6,028 nt of DNA, taken from Desulfurococcales archaeon (GTDB lineage: Archaea > Thermoproteota > Thermoprotei_A > Sulfolobales > NBVN01). The number at the start of each line of letters is the position of its first letter. The stretch's first letter is position 1. Shown one piece after another: positions 1 to 5,356 of this stretch. The notes beneath the pieces are model-generated. The model saw only the letters and a program-made list of their open reading frames with translations, did no database searches and was not told the DNA's origin. Location: the NCBI GenBank assembly GCA_027061705.1, contig JAMOVB010000142.1:1-6028 (forward strand), given 5' to 3'. The translations under genes were made by a program, and so were the position numbers.

Positions 1-1
1 C

Positions 2-550
2 CTCATAGGCATGGCGTTACCCGCCGCATTCACAACCCTAGTCATACTGGCGGTGTGTGATGCTGCCTTCGTACTTATTGAGGAGATTAGGAGGCAGTTC
101 AGGGAGAAGCCGGGTATAATGGAGTTCAAGGAGAAGCCGGACTACGGCAGGGCCGTAGCCATAGTGACCTCCTACGCCATCAAGAGGCTCGTGCAGCCTG
201 GCGTGCTGGCGATCGTATCGCCCCTAGCCATAGGCTTCCTGCTAGGCCCATACAGCCTTGGAGGCGCCTTAATAGCCGCGACGCTCTCAGGCCTCCTCCT
301 AGGCCTCTTCCAGGGGAACGTGGGTAACACGTGGGATAACGCGAAGAAGTACGTGGAGGAGGGCAACCTAGGAGGTAAGGGTAGCGAGACGCATAAAGCA
401 ACGGTAATCGGCGACACCGTTGGCGACCCGCTCAAAGACGCCTCAGGCCCGTCCCTCAACATCCTAATAAAGCTAATGAGTGTAGTGTCCCTAGTGTTCG
501 CCCAGGTAATACTGACACACAACCTACTAGCGGCGTTAGGAATTCACTAA
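2..550 (+). CDS. hppA: Membrane-bound proton-translocating pyrophosphatase, C-terminal part (5' end outside window)
   Basis: The reading frame is open from base 2 and continues upstream, so only the last ~182 residues are present. Membrane pyrophosphatases hydrolyse PPi and pump H+ (some Na+) across the membrane. Visible family hallmarks are the [14 protein letters not shown] segment, a KPDY loop, hydrophobic helices around an LLGPYSLGG turn, the [11 protein letters not shown] loop, [10 protein letters not shown], and the terminal motif [20 protein letters not shown], whose Asp and Lys residues belong to the Mg-PPi site in the family. The protein ends in a hydrophobic helix and stops at TAA 548-550, as expected for an intact C-terminus. 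The usual GGAWDNAKK is GNTWDNAKK here. The residue that sorts K+-dependent from K+-independent enzymes lies upstream of the window, so the ion class cannot be decided. The gene converges on the CobO gene. Confidence 0.96.
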   Translation, partial: LIGMALPAAFTTLVILAVCDAAFVLIEEIRRQFREKPGIMEFKEKPDYGRAVAIVTSYAIKRLVQPGVLAIVSPLAIGFLLGPYSLGGALIAATLSGLLLGLFQGNVGNTWDNAKKYVEEGNLGGKGSETHKATVIGDTVGDPLKDASGPSLNILIKLMSVVSLVFAQVILTHNLLAALGIH

Positions 551-744
551 GCTCAAGCAGGGTTTCTTCGCCGAAGCGCCTAAGCAGGTCCTCAAGTTCT
601 CATAGTCTCCAGCGCCGCGGTAGCGAGTAAGATTTAGCTTCCCAAGCAACATGACATTAGAGAGCCCCGATGCGGTGACGGGCTGGGACAGCTGAGCAGT
701 GATGTGGAGGCCGCGAAAACCCGTAGGGGCGTCCTCAAGCGTCT
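543..744 (-). pseudogene. Possible decayed minus-strand coding remnant, frameshifted
   Basis: The minus strand downstream of CobO reads as protein-like sequence without a usable start. One frame is open from 760 to a TAA at 536-538 and includes HITAQLSQPVTASGLSNVM, LLGKLNLTRYRG and AGDYENL. Near 599 the more protein-like frame shifts by one base and reads [20 protein letters not shown], running to about 540, almost at the end of the pyrophosphatase gene. Joined, it resembles the C-terminus of an ordinary soluble protein with an amphipathic helix. There is no start codon in frame before the ATG of 'NVM', and a stop lies at 761-763. I do not recognise a family. It could equally be chance openness in GC-rich sequence; the call rests only on how the translation looks. 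Confidence 0.25.
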
Positions 745-1305
745 TTAAAGGTCGAGACCCTCAAGCGAGGTGAATCCCTTCCTAAAGTAATGCTTGACCT
801 CCCTAACATCGCTGACTAGGTCGGCAGCATCGATTATCGTTCTAGGCACGCGCCTCCCAGTAACTATCACGTGCTCCTCGACATTACCGCGGTAGGGCTC
901 AAGGCACTCAAGAACGCTCCACTCATCCACTAAACCCATATGCACCGCTATGCCGAGCTCGTCAAGAAGCGTTAGCTTAGGCTTAAACGACTCCCTAAGC
1001 TGAGGCCATAGGAACTTCAGGAAGCCATACGCGTATGCCGTGTTAATTAGCGCCGCATCGCTTGCCACGTCGCCTGGAGTGACGAACTCCTTAGTACCCA
1101 TCACGACTACCTTAACCCTGCAGGCAAGTCGGGGGAGCTTGTCGAGCAGGCTTCGAAGGAATTTAACCTCACCACTATCTCCAGACTTAAGGAACTGCGC
1201 CACGAGCACGGGCCAGCCACGGCCTAACGCCCTAAACACGGTGCCGAAGGCGGCGGTCGTCTTACCCTTGCCCGTACCCTTAAAGACAAGCAGCAAATCA
1301 ACCAC
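745..1305 (-). CDS. cobO: Cob(I)yrinic acid a,c-diamide adenosyltransferase (CobO/CobA/BtuR type)
   Basis: This cytosolic enzyme moves the 5'-deoxyadenosyl group of ATP to cobalt(I) of a corrinoid, giving the adenosyl form used as coenzyme B12. The 186-residue length suits the family. A P-loop, GTGKGKTT, sits at residues 10-17 at the very N-terminus, followed by QFLKSG (37-42, with GE at 45-46), a Walker-B-like LLDEL (113-117), TGR (149-151) and the diagnostic ADLVSDVREVKH (161-172). The start is GTG at 1305: an in-frame TAG lies just upstream, and only four bases separate it from the stop of the peptidase gene, so it is the last gene of a minus-strand operon. Only a weak AGGT lies before the start, which suggests coupling to upstream translation. 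The C-terminus looks complete. No other cobalamin gene is visible in the window, so de novo synthesis versus salvage cannot be told apart. Confidence 0.95.
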   Translation of the reverse strand: MVDLLLVFKGTGKGKTTAAFGTVFRALGRGWPVLVAQFLKSGDSGEVKFLRSLLDKLPRLACRVKVVVMGTKEFVTPGDVASDAALINTAYAYGFLKFLWPQLRESFKPKLTLLDELGIAVHMGLVDEWSVLECLEPYRGNVEEHVIVTGRRVPRTIIDAADLVSDVREVKHYFRKGFTSLEGLDL

Positions 1306-1309
1306 CGAC

Positions 1310-3031
1310 CTAGAAGGCTATCGCCCCTAATCTCTCTAACGCCGAGAGTATGGTATTATACTCGCTCTCCCTAATCCTCACGCCAAGCTCGGCTTGAAGG
1401 GCTAGGCGGCAGCCAACGCAGCCCGCCCCACCCCTAAGCAGGGCTAGCGTGAGGGTCAAGGCACTCCGGAACCAATTCCTCCTTCCGAGCCTCCTGAGCA
1501 CGTAGGCCTCTGAACCCTCAACGGATTTCAGCAGCCTCCTAAGCCCCGGCACGCCCCCCAAAACCTTAGATGGCTTGGGGCCCTCGGCGAACGCCTTAAG
1601 CCCCTCCATATATAGAAGGTCTCTAAGCTCAGCTAGGTGCTCATCACCGGAGACCCTCAGCACATCAAGCCCTCTAGCGAGGCGCACGTAGTTCTTAACG
1701 AGAACCTCGCTAACCCCGCCCTGCAGGCGCCTCACCAGCGCCTCCGTGGCGGCGGCCGCAACACTTAATGCTAGGCTAGGGTCGAACTTACTCACATCGT
1801 CAAGGTCTGTGTGGTAGTACCTGTCGGGCCAGTTAATCAGCGATACTGAGGGGATGCCGTAGGCAACGTAGGGCTCGTGATCGCTTCCCGAGCCGAAGTT
1901 ACTTACGCTGAAACTCAAGGGCCTGTGCTCCCCTGTAGGCCCTAGAGGCTTGCCGAGAATACCTAATGTTGAGTCAAGCGCTTTAAGCGCTAGAGGCTCA
2001 ACAGCGTCTAGCATGTGGATAGGCGGCCTGACCATTAAGAGTGTGGAGCCAGTGATTTGCTGAGCCTCCCCGATCATGTCGAGATTTATGGAGCATGCGA
2101 TGCAGCCTAGGCCGCCGGCACCCTCAAGCGCCTGAAGATAGCTCAGCGAACCCCAATACTCAGGAACCCACAGAAGCCTTAGCACCCCGCCACGAACTAG
2201 GCCGCCGTCATTCCTAGCTAGGGATTCGGCCATAGCCATTAATGCCGCGGCACCGGACGCGTTGTCGTTAATCAAGCCGGCGGCGTGGCAGTAATGTGCC
2301 GTAAGGTGCGCTTCACGATCGCCCCTACCGAAGGATGCGGAAACGACAACACATGGCGGCGGGGAGGTAAAGTTAGAATTCACGAAGCCCCTCAACACAA
2401 CCCTGCCATACTTCCTTAATGCCGCCCTAAGCTTGACAGCCGTGCTTAAACTTACGGAGAACGCGGGGGCCTTAGCGACGCCTAAGTCCTCAGGGCTTAG
2501 GAATAGGCCCAGGTACGGCACGGCATCCTTAGGGGCGCCGGGCCTGTAGAAAAGCACTGCCTTAACGCCGCGCCTGCACAGGCTTAAGTAGCGGTCCGTC
2601 CCCCGCCAGCAGGCAAGCACTACGGAGTCCGCCAGGTCTCCCCACTTCTCCTCATCCCCGCTGACAACCTTAAGCTCGCCCTCAAACTCCCCTCCGGGGC
2701 TATGGGCTACGACGGATGTGGGTATTTCCGGGAAGGAATGTATGCGCTTCCTCCACGGGCTAGTCACCCAGAGCTCGGCAGCGCTCACGTCCCACCCAGC
2801 AAGCCTTAACGCCCACCTAGGGGGTGTTGAGTAGCTAAACTTAAGGAACTCGACATCGCACCCCAGATCCTCCAACTCGTCCCTAATGTACTCCGCAGCC
2901 TCGATAAGGCCTCTACTCCCTTGTATGCGGTGGTATGAGGATATGTTGCAGAGGTGCTTAACTAGAGATGCCTTGGAGGACCTGGTGAGGAGGCGGTCCG
3001 CGATCTCGCCCAGCAAGCAGTACCGCCTCAC
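1310..3031 (-). CDS. M28-family zinc metallopeptidase (aminopeptidase-like) with inserted PA-like domain and C-terminal extension
   Basis: Probably a two-zinc exopeptidase. The 573 residues divide into an M28 N-terminal part (about 20-70), an inserted region (about 100-230) that fits a protease-associated-like domain, the metal-binding core (about 235-440) and a C-terminal part (about 445-573). Likely metal ligands are H246 in AHYCH, D256 in NDNASG, E291 in PEYWGS, D318 in NLDMIG and H407 in YYHTDLDD; SDHEPYV (383-389) and GIPSVSL are also typical. The HYCH...NDNASG and PE-x-x-GS forms resemble the DUF4910 branch. P290 stands where classical M28 enzymes have the general-base Glu. No signal peptide is seen, so it is probably cytosolic. 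The last ~35 residues (after a C538-x2-C541 pair) could be a small winged helix; that is a guess. The GTG start overlaps the DUF2283 stop as GTGA, a sign of translational coupling. The substrate is unknown. Confidence 0.88.
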   Translation of the reverse strand: MRRYCLLGEIADRLLTRSSKASLVKHLCNISSYHRIQGSRGLIEAAEYIRDELEDLGCDVEFLKFSYSTPPRWALRLAGWDVSAAELWVTSPWRKRIHSFPEIPTSVVAHSPGGEFEGELKVVSGDEEKWGDLADSVVLACWRGTDRYLSLCRRGVKAVLFYRPGAPKDAVPYLGLFLSPEDLGVAKAPAFSVSLSTAVKLRAALRKYGRVVLRGFVNSNFTSPPPCVVVSASFGRGDREAHLTAHYCHAAGLINDNASGAAALMAMAESLARNDGGLVRGGVLRLLWVPEYWGSLSYLQALEGAGGLGCIACSINLDMIGEAQQITGSTLLMVRPPIHMLDAVEPLALKALDSTLGILGKPLGPTGEHRPLSFSVSNFGSGSDHEPYVAYGIPSVSLINWPDRYYHTDLDDVSKFDPSLALSVAAAATEALVRRLQGGVSEVLVKNYVRLARGLDVLRVSGDEHLAELRDLLYMEGLKAFAEGPKPSKVLGGVPGLRRLLKSVEGSEAYVLRRLGRRNWFRSALTLTLALLRGGAGCVGCRLALQAELGVRIRESEYNTILSALERLGAIAF

Positions 3032-3282
3032 TCAAGCCCGACCTTCCTAGTGAAGTCGAAAATCATTAGCGAGACCACACGGCCGTTCTTTATCCTAACG
3101 GCGATGTCGTTCTCAGTCATGAATGACTCGTCAGCGTCCTCCACATCGTAGCCGAAGTTAATGTAGAGTATGTCATTCTGCCTATCGTACTCTAGCCACA
3201 CGTGCTTCACGTCACCTATTTTCAGTGAGTTTAAATCAATCCCGCCCTCACCCCTTCTTTCCTCGGCCAACGCACGCACCAC
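3028..3282 (-). CDS. DUF2283 family protein
   Basis: A small (84 residue) protein of the DUF2283 family, which has no established function. The core shows the family pattern: VWLEYDRQNDILYINFGY (about 28-45), an acidic DADES stretch, then a TENDIAVRIKNGRVVSLMIFDF segment (about 56-77), consistent with a small beta-rich fold. The first ~25 residues (EERRGEGG...) are extra relative to the core. The GTG at 3282 is preferred because a TATA box at 3302-3309 puts the transcription start near 3280, implying a leaderless mRNA; GTG at 3279 is almost as good, and a downstream GTG near 3210 would give only the core. It is first in an operon with the M28 peptidase (GTGA overlap) and CobO. DUF2283 genes are often seen next to toxin-antitoxin-like genes, but no such partner is present here. 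Confidence 0.85.
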   Translation of the reverse strand: MVRALAEERRGEGGIDLNSLKIGDVKHVWLEYDRQNDILYINFGYDVEDADESFMTENDIAVRIKNGRVVSLMIFDFTRKVGLE

Positions 3283-3301
3283 TTGCTCTTGTTACTTTGA
3301 G

Positions 3302-3309
3302 CTTAAATA
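3302..3309 (-). promoter_or_regulatory. TATA box of the DUF2283-M28-cobO operon
   Basis: The minus strand reads AAGTATTTAAGCTC, with TATTTAAG as the box and a purine-rich CAGAAG before it that could serve as BRE. Its centre is about 24 bases from the GTG at 3282, the spacing expected if transcription starts at or next to the start codon. Confidence 0.6.
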
Positions 3310-3332
3310 CTTCTGATACGGGCATTAAAGCC

Positions 3333-3338
3333 TATAAG
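3333..3338 (+). promoter_or_regulatory. TATA box of the small Cys-rich gene
   Basis: TATAAG sits in GCATTAAAGCCTATAAGAG; the ATTAAAG just upstream could be the BRE. The box centre is about 25 bases before GTG 3362, so a leaderless transcript is predicted. It lies back to back with the minus-strand operon promoter about 30 bases away, so the two genes could share regulation. Confidence 0.5.
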
Positions 3339-3361
3339 AGCGCCCTTCCGAAGAAATTACG

Positions 3362-3505
3362 GTGTGTGCTGAAGTGGCTGTGAAATCAAAGTTACTGAAG
3401 TGTGAGGAGAGGTGTTCGGATTTTTGCTCATCTAAGAAGGGGGATGAATACTCAGCATGCGTGACAGAATGTGTAAGTAAGTGCGTAGCTGCCGACGAAA
3501 GTTAG
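3362..3505 (+). CDS. Small cysteine-rich protein with duplicated C-x3-C-x3-C motif (predicted helical hairpin), no known family
   Basis: A 47-residue reading frame from GTG 3362 to TAG 3503-3505. Cysteines stand at 2, 14, 18, 22, 33, 37 and 41: C-x3-C-x3-C, ten residues including KKGDE, then C-x3-C-x3-C. Spacing by four puts the cysteines on one face of each of two predicted helices (about 8-24 and 29-44) joined by a charged turn. An antiparallel hairpin would pair 14/41, 18/37 and 22/33, giving three disulfides or a metal site. No signal peptide or membrane segment is seen. A TATA box at 3333-3338 supports GTG 3362 as a leaderless start; GTG 3374 or 3380 would drop 4 or 6 residues and keep all six motif cysteines. 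Codons such as TTA, AAA, TCA and GTA make it more AT-rich than its neighbours. The pattern recalls eukaryotic twin-CX3C hairpins and plant alpha-hairpinins, but homology is not claimed. Function unknown. Confidence 0.7.
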   Translation: MCAEVAVKSKLLKCEERCSDFCSSKKGDEYSACVTECVSKCVAADES

Positions 3506-3506
3506 A

Positions 3507-3530
3507 GTATAGTTTCACGCAATCCTATAC
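3507..3530. terminator. Inverted repeat between convergent genes, possible bidirectional terminator
   Basis: GTATAG (3507-3512) and CTATAC (3525-3530) are a perfect 6-base inverted repeat with a 12-base spacer. It lies two bases after the stop of the Cys-rich gene and just past the stop of ahcY on the other strand. The position suits a shared terminator, but the stem is AT-rich and there is no clear T-run, so support is weak. Confidence 0.3.
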
Positions 3531-3536
3531 AGGTCC

Positions 3537-4802
3537 TCAAGTCCCTAACTCCCAACTGCTCAGGTAGCGTTTCTGCTCCTCCGTGAGCTCATCTATTCTA
3601 ACACCCATGGATCTCAGCTTATGTGACGCTATAGCATGGTCAATCTCCCTCGGCAGGGTGTACACCTTACACCTCAGCTCACCCCTATGCTCCACTATGT
3701 ACTTAACGGCGTAGGCCTGGTTAGCGAAGCTCATATCCATGACCTCGCTGGGGTGGCCCTCCGCTGCAACTAGGTTTACTAGCCTCCCCTCCGCAAGCAG
3801 GTAGAGCCTTCTCCCGTCGCTTAGGGTGTATTCCGTAACATTCCTCCTTATAACCCTCTTACGAACTGCTAGCTCCTCAAGATCCTTGACGTTTATCTCT
3901 ACGTTAAAGTGGCCCGCATTAGCGAGTATGGCCCCGTCCTTCATAACCCTAAGGTGCTCGCCACGTATAACGTCCTTGTCGCCAGTCGCTGTGACGAATA
4001 TATCGCCGATCTTAGCCGCCTCAGCCATCGGCTTAACCTCAAAGCCATCCATTAGAGCCTCAAGCGCCCTAACAGGATTAACCTCAGTTACAATCACTCT
4101 TGCCCCCATCCCCCTAGCACGCATTGCTATGCCGCGCCCCACCCAGCCATAGCCGGCGACAACGAAGACCTTCCCGGCTATTAACACGTTAGTGGCTCGG
4201 AGTATGCCGTCTATCGTTGACTGGCCGGTGCCGTACCTATTATCGAAGAGGAACTTAGTTAGGGAGTCGTTAACAGCTATGACTGGGTAGAGTAGCTTTC
4301 CCTCACGCTCGAGGGCCCTCAACCTAATAACACCTGTAGTCGTCTCCTCAGTCCCTCCCCACACTCTGCTGCCGATATCAACAGCTCTGCTGTGTAGGTA
4401 TGCGTGTAGATCAGCGCCATCATCTAGAACTACGTTCGGCGATGCGGCAGCGACGCGCGATATACATTCATAGTACTCTTCGGGGCTCTGTCCCCTCCAA
4501 GCATACACGTGTATCCCGTCCTCAGCCAGCGCAGCCGCCACATCGTCCTGCGTTGAGAGCGGGTTGCTTCCCGCAAGCCAGACCTCAGCACCCCCGTCAC
4601 GGAGCGTCCTAACAAGTGCTGCAGTCTCCTTAGTTACGTGAAGCACTGCCGAAACCCTAATGCCGGAGAGCGGCTTCTTCCTGCTGAACTCCTCCCTAAT
4701 GCGCATTAGGACAGGCATGTGGGCCTCAGCCCATTCGATCTTAAGCCACCCTTCCCTAGCTAGGGAGGGGTCAGCAACCTTATAGCTCACCGCGATCACC
4801 AA
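3537..4802 (-). CDS. ahcY: Adenosylhomocysteinase (S-adenosyl-L-homocysteine hydrolase)
   Basis: Reversibly splits S-adenosylhomocysteine, the product of all SAM-dependent methylations, into adenosine and homocysteine using tightly bound NAD. The 421 residues contain LHVTKET (54-60), [15 protein letters not shown] (78-92), LDDGADL (126-132), EETTTG (152-157), [18 protein letters not shown] (178-195), the NAD loop GYGWVG (217-222), AGHFNVEI (296-303) and [23 protein letters not shown] (341 onward, His350). It is the short archaeal/thermophile form that ends without the C-terminal Lys/Tyr tail of animal and many bacterial enzymes. The related Methanocaldococcus enzyme is reported to prefer S-inosylhomocysteine, so exact substrate preference is open. 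The start is TTG 4802 (or GTG 4799), supported by a TATA-like box 24 bases upstream; GTG 4790, preceded by GGTGAT, would give an N-terminus ([11 protein letters not shown]) closer to many homologues. Transcribed alone. Confidence 0.97.
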   Translation of the reverse strand: MVIAVSYKVADPSLAREGWLKIEWAEAHMPVLMRIREEFSRKKPLSGIRVSAVLHVTKETAALVRTLRDGGAEVWLAGSNPLSTQDDVAAALAEDGIHVYAWRGQSPEEYYECISRVAAASPNVVLDDGADLHAYLHSRAVDIGSRVWGGTEETTTGVIRLRALEREGKLLYPVIAVNDSLTKFLFDNRYGTGQSTIDGILRATNVLIAGKVFVVAGYGWVGRGIAMRARGMGARVIVTEVNPVRALEALMDGFEVKPMAEAAKIGDIFVTATGDKDVIRGEHLRVMKDGAILANAGHFNVEINVKDLEELAVRKRVIRRNVTEYTLSDGRRLYLLAEGRLVNLVAAEGHPSEVMDMSFANQAYAVKYIVEHRGELRCKVYTLPREIDHAIASHKLRSMGVRIDELTEEQKRYLSSWELGT

Positions 4803-4821
4803 ACTACATGGGTTCGGAGAG

Positions 4822-4850
4822 CTTTTTAAGAGTATTTAAACGTATTTAAC
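4822..4850 (-). promoter_or_regulatory. ahcY promoter with three AT elements spaced about 10 bp
   Basis: Reading the minus strand toward ahcY there are GTTAAATAC (4850-4842), GTTTAAATAC (4841-4832) and CTTAAAAAG (4830-4822), one per helical turn. The last is centred about 24-25 bases from TTG 4802/GTG 4799 and is the best TATA box; the middle one would give a start near 4814 and a short leader. On the plus strand the outer two appear as a direct repeat of GTATTTAA (4832-4839 and 4842-4849). They may be alternative TATA boxes or a regulator site. Confidence 0.5.
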
Positions 4851-4924
4851 AATATATCAGTTAATCTGACCTCCGGGTTAAAGTAGAAGATTGATGATTT
4901 ATTCAAAGGTGTTGTGGTAGATAG

Positions 4925-4963
4925 TTTTTAATATCACGAATGCGTAACTATAGAATGAGGTGA
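4925..4963 (+). promoter_or_regulatory. TATA box and Shine-Dalgarno of the DUF5679 gene
   Basis: TTTTTAATA (about 4925-4933) is a TATA-like box whose predicted start point (near 4954) leaves a leader of about 17 bases. That leader holds GAGGTGA (4957-4963), a full match to the archaeal anti-Shine-Dalgarno, seven bases before ATG 4971. This is the only strong ribosome binding site seen in the window. Confidence 0.65.
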
Positions 4964-4970
4964 AAACGCT

Positions 4971-5126
4971 ATGGTGCAGGGCTTCTGCGTCAAGTGCAGG
5001 AAGAAGGTCGAGATAAAGAACCCTAAGGAGGTAACGCTCAAGAACGGCAGGAAGGCGATCAAGGGCAAGTGCCCCATCTGCGGCACCACTGTATACGTCT
5101 TCGTACCTAGTAAGAAGAAGAAGTAG
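4971..5126 (+). CDS. DUF5679 family small zinc-ribbon protein
   Basis: A 51-residue protein from ATG 4971 to TAG 5124-5126. Two knuckles, C6-V-K-C9 and C34-P-I-C37-G, make a four-cysteine zinc ribbon; between them lies KNPKEVTLKNGRKAIKGK, and the end is FVPSKKKK. This is the DUF5679 pattern common in archaea and some viruses (typically YCVKCRKK...NGRKAxKGxCPxCGT). Function is not established; the high Lys/Arg content and basic tail would suit nucleic-acid or ribosome binding, which is inference. The start is firm because a perfect Shine-Dalgarno lies at the right distance. It stands alone, divergent from ahcY, and is followed by a T-run at 5149-5153. A 127-codon frame on the opposite strand over this gene is a shadow. 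Confidence 0.88.
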   Translation: MVQGFCVKCRKKVEIKNPKEVTLKNGRKAIKGKCPICGTTVYVFVPSKKKK

Positions 5127-5147
5127 CGCTCAACACTCAATCCACAA

Positions 5148-5159
5148 CTTTTTAAATAA
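5148..5159 (+). terminator. T-rich tract after the DUF5679 gene (terminator, or a TATA box)
   Basis: CTTTTTAAATAA begins 22 bases past the DUF5679 stop. T-runs of this kind end archaeal transcripts. The same bases fit a TATA box for a transcript starting near 5178, so both readings stay open. Confidence 0.4.
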
Positions 5160-5198
5160 CCCCGACCACGAAAACCCAACTTCAGCCGGTCGGGGCTG
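5160..5198 (+). repeat. GC-rich inverted repeat with a competing second hairpin
   Basis: CCCCGACC (5160-5167) and GGTCGGGG (5188-5195) are a perfect 8-base inverted repeat around a 20-base spacer. A second hairpin, CAGCC (5183-5187) with GGCTG (5194-5198) and a 6-base loop, uses two of the same bases (5194-5195), so the two cannot fully form together. It lies between the DUF5679 T-run and the candidate RNA gene. It may be a terminator, an RNA element or a protein site. Confidence 0.5.
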
Positions 5199-5210
5199 GC
5201 GCGAATTACT

Positions 5211-5218
5211 AATTTAAT
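5211..5218 (+). promoter_or_regulatory. TATA-like box of the candidate structured RNA
   Basis: AATTTAAT in TACTAATTTAATCCC. Its centre is about 25 bases upstream of 5239-5240, exactly where the main terminal stem of the candidate RNA begins. Confidence 0.4.
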
Positions 5219-5230
5219 CCCAAACACTAG

Positions 5231-5338
5231 GATCATCAATGGAGCCGGTGATCTAATCCACCGACACTGATCTTCCTTCGGCCGCGGTGATGAGGCCCTG
5301 CGAGAGTGAGGTTCCATCGCATGATGTCTTTTATTCTT
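5231..5338 (+). ncRNA. Candidate C/D-box-like small RNA with kink-turn
   Basis: ATGGAGCC (5239-5246) pairs with GGTTCCAT (5310-5317) over 8 bp with one G-U; an outer ATCAT (5232-5236) pairs with ATGAT (5321-5325). Inside the stem lies a kink-turn: a 3-base bulge GGU (5247-5249), G5250.A5309 and A5251.G5308, U5252.U5307, then C5253-G5306 and U5254-A5305. This corresponds to a C box GUGAUCU (5248-5254) with a D box GUGA (5306-5309). Between them are a D' box CTGA (5267-5270) and a perfect C' box GTGATGA (5287-5293). The stretch between C and D' and that between C' and D are both exactly 12 bases, like C/D guides. A TATA-like box lies at 5211-5218 and a T-rich end, TCTTTTATTCTT, at 5327-5338. 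Odd points: the D'-C' spacer is 16 bases, longer than usual in archaea, and the C and D boxes depart from consensus. It could instead be an L7Ae-binding leader of the downstream gene. Confidence 0.5.
5327..5338 (+). terminator. T-rich terminator after the candidate RNA
   Basis: TCTTTTATTCTT follows directly after the outer stem of the candidate RNA and precedes the separate promoter of the amidohydrolase gene, consistent with archaeal T-rich termination. Confidence 0.4.
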
Positions 5339-5356
5339 AAGTTAGGCAGGTGCTCC

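Noticed and set aside
172..522. 116-codon open frame on the minus strand inside the pyrophosphatase gene
   Set aside because: Antisense to a strongly conserved coding region; its translation is Pro/Arg/Ser-rich with no recognisable motif.
664..730. Possible C/D-type RNA: CTGA (692-695), GCA, GTGATGT (699-705) inside a GCCCC/GGGGC pair
   Set aside because: The inner boxes have good spacing, but no outer C and D pair forms a kink-turn with the 5-bp stem, and no promoter is seen.
1040..1330. 96-codon plus-strand frame opposite cobO
   Set aside because: Antisense of a conserved gene; low-complexity Ser/Thr/Leu translation.
3826..4612. Plus-strand open frames inside ahcY (3826-4152 and 4400-4612) and a minus frame at 4430-4615
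   Set aside because: All are out of frame with a full-length, motif-complete ahcY.
4934..5317. 127-codon open frame on the minus strand over the DUF5679 gene and the candidate RNA
   Set aside because: It covers a well-supported plus-strand gene with a perfect Shine-Dalgarno, and its translation looks like a shadow (SFFLHLTQKPC-type composition).
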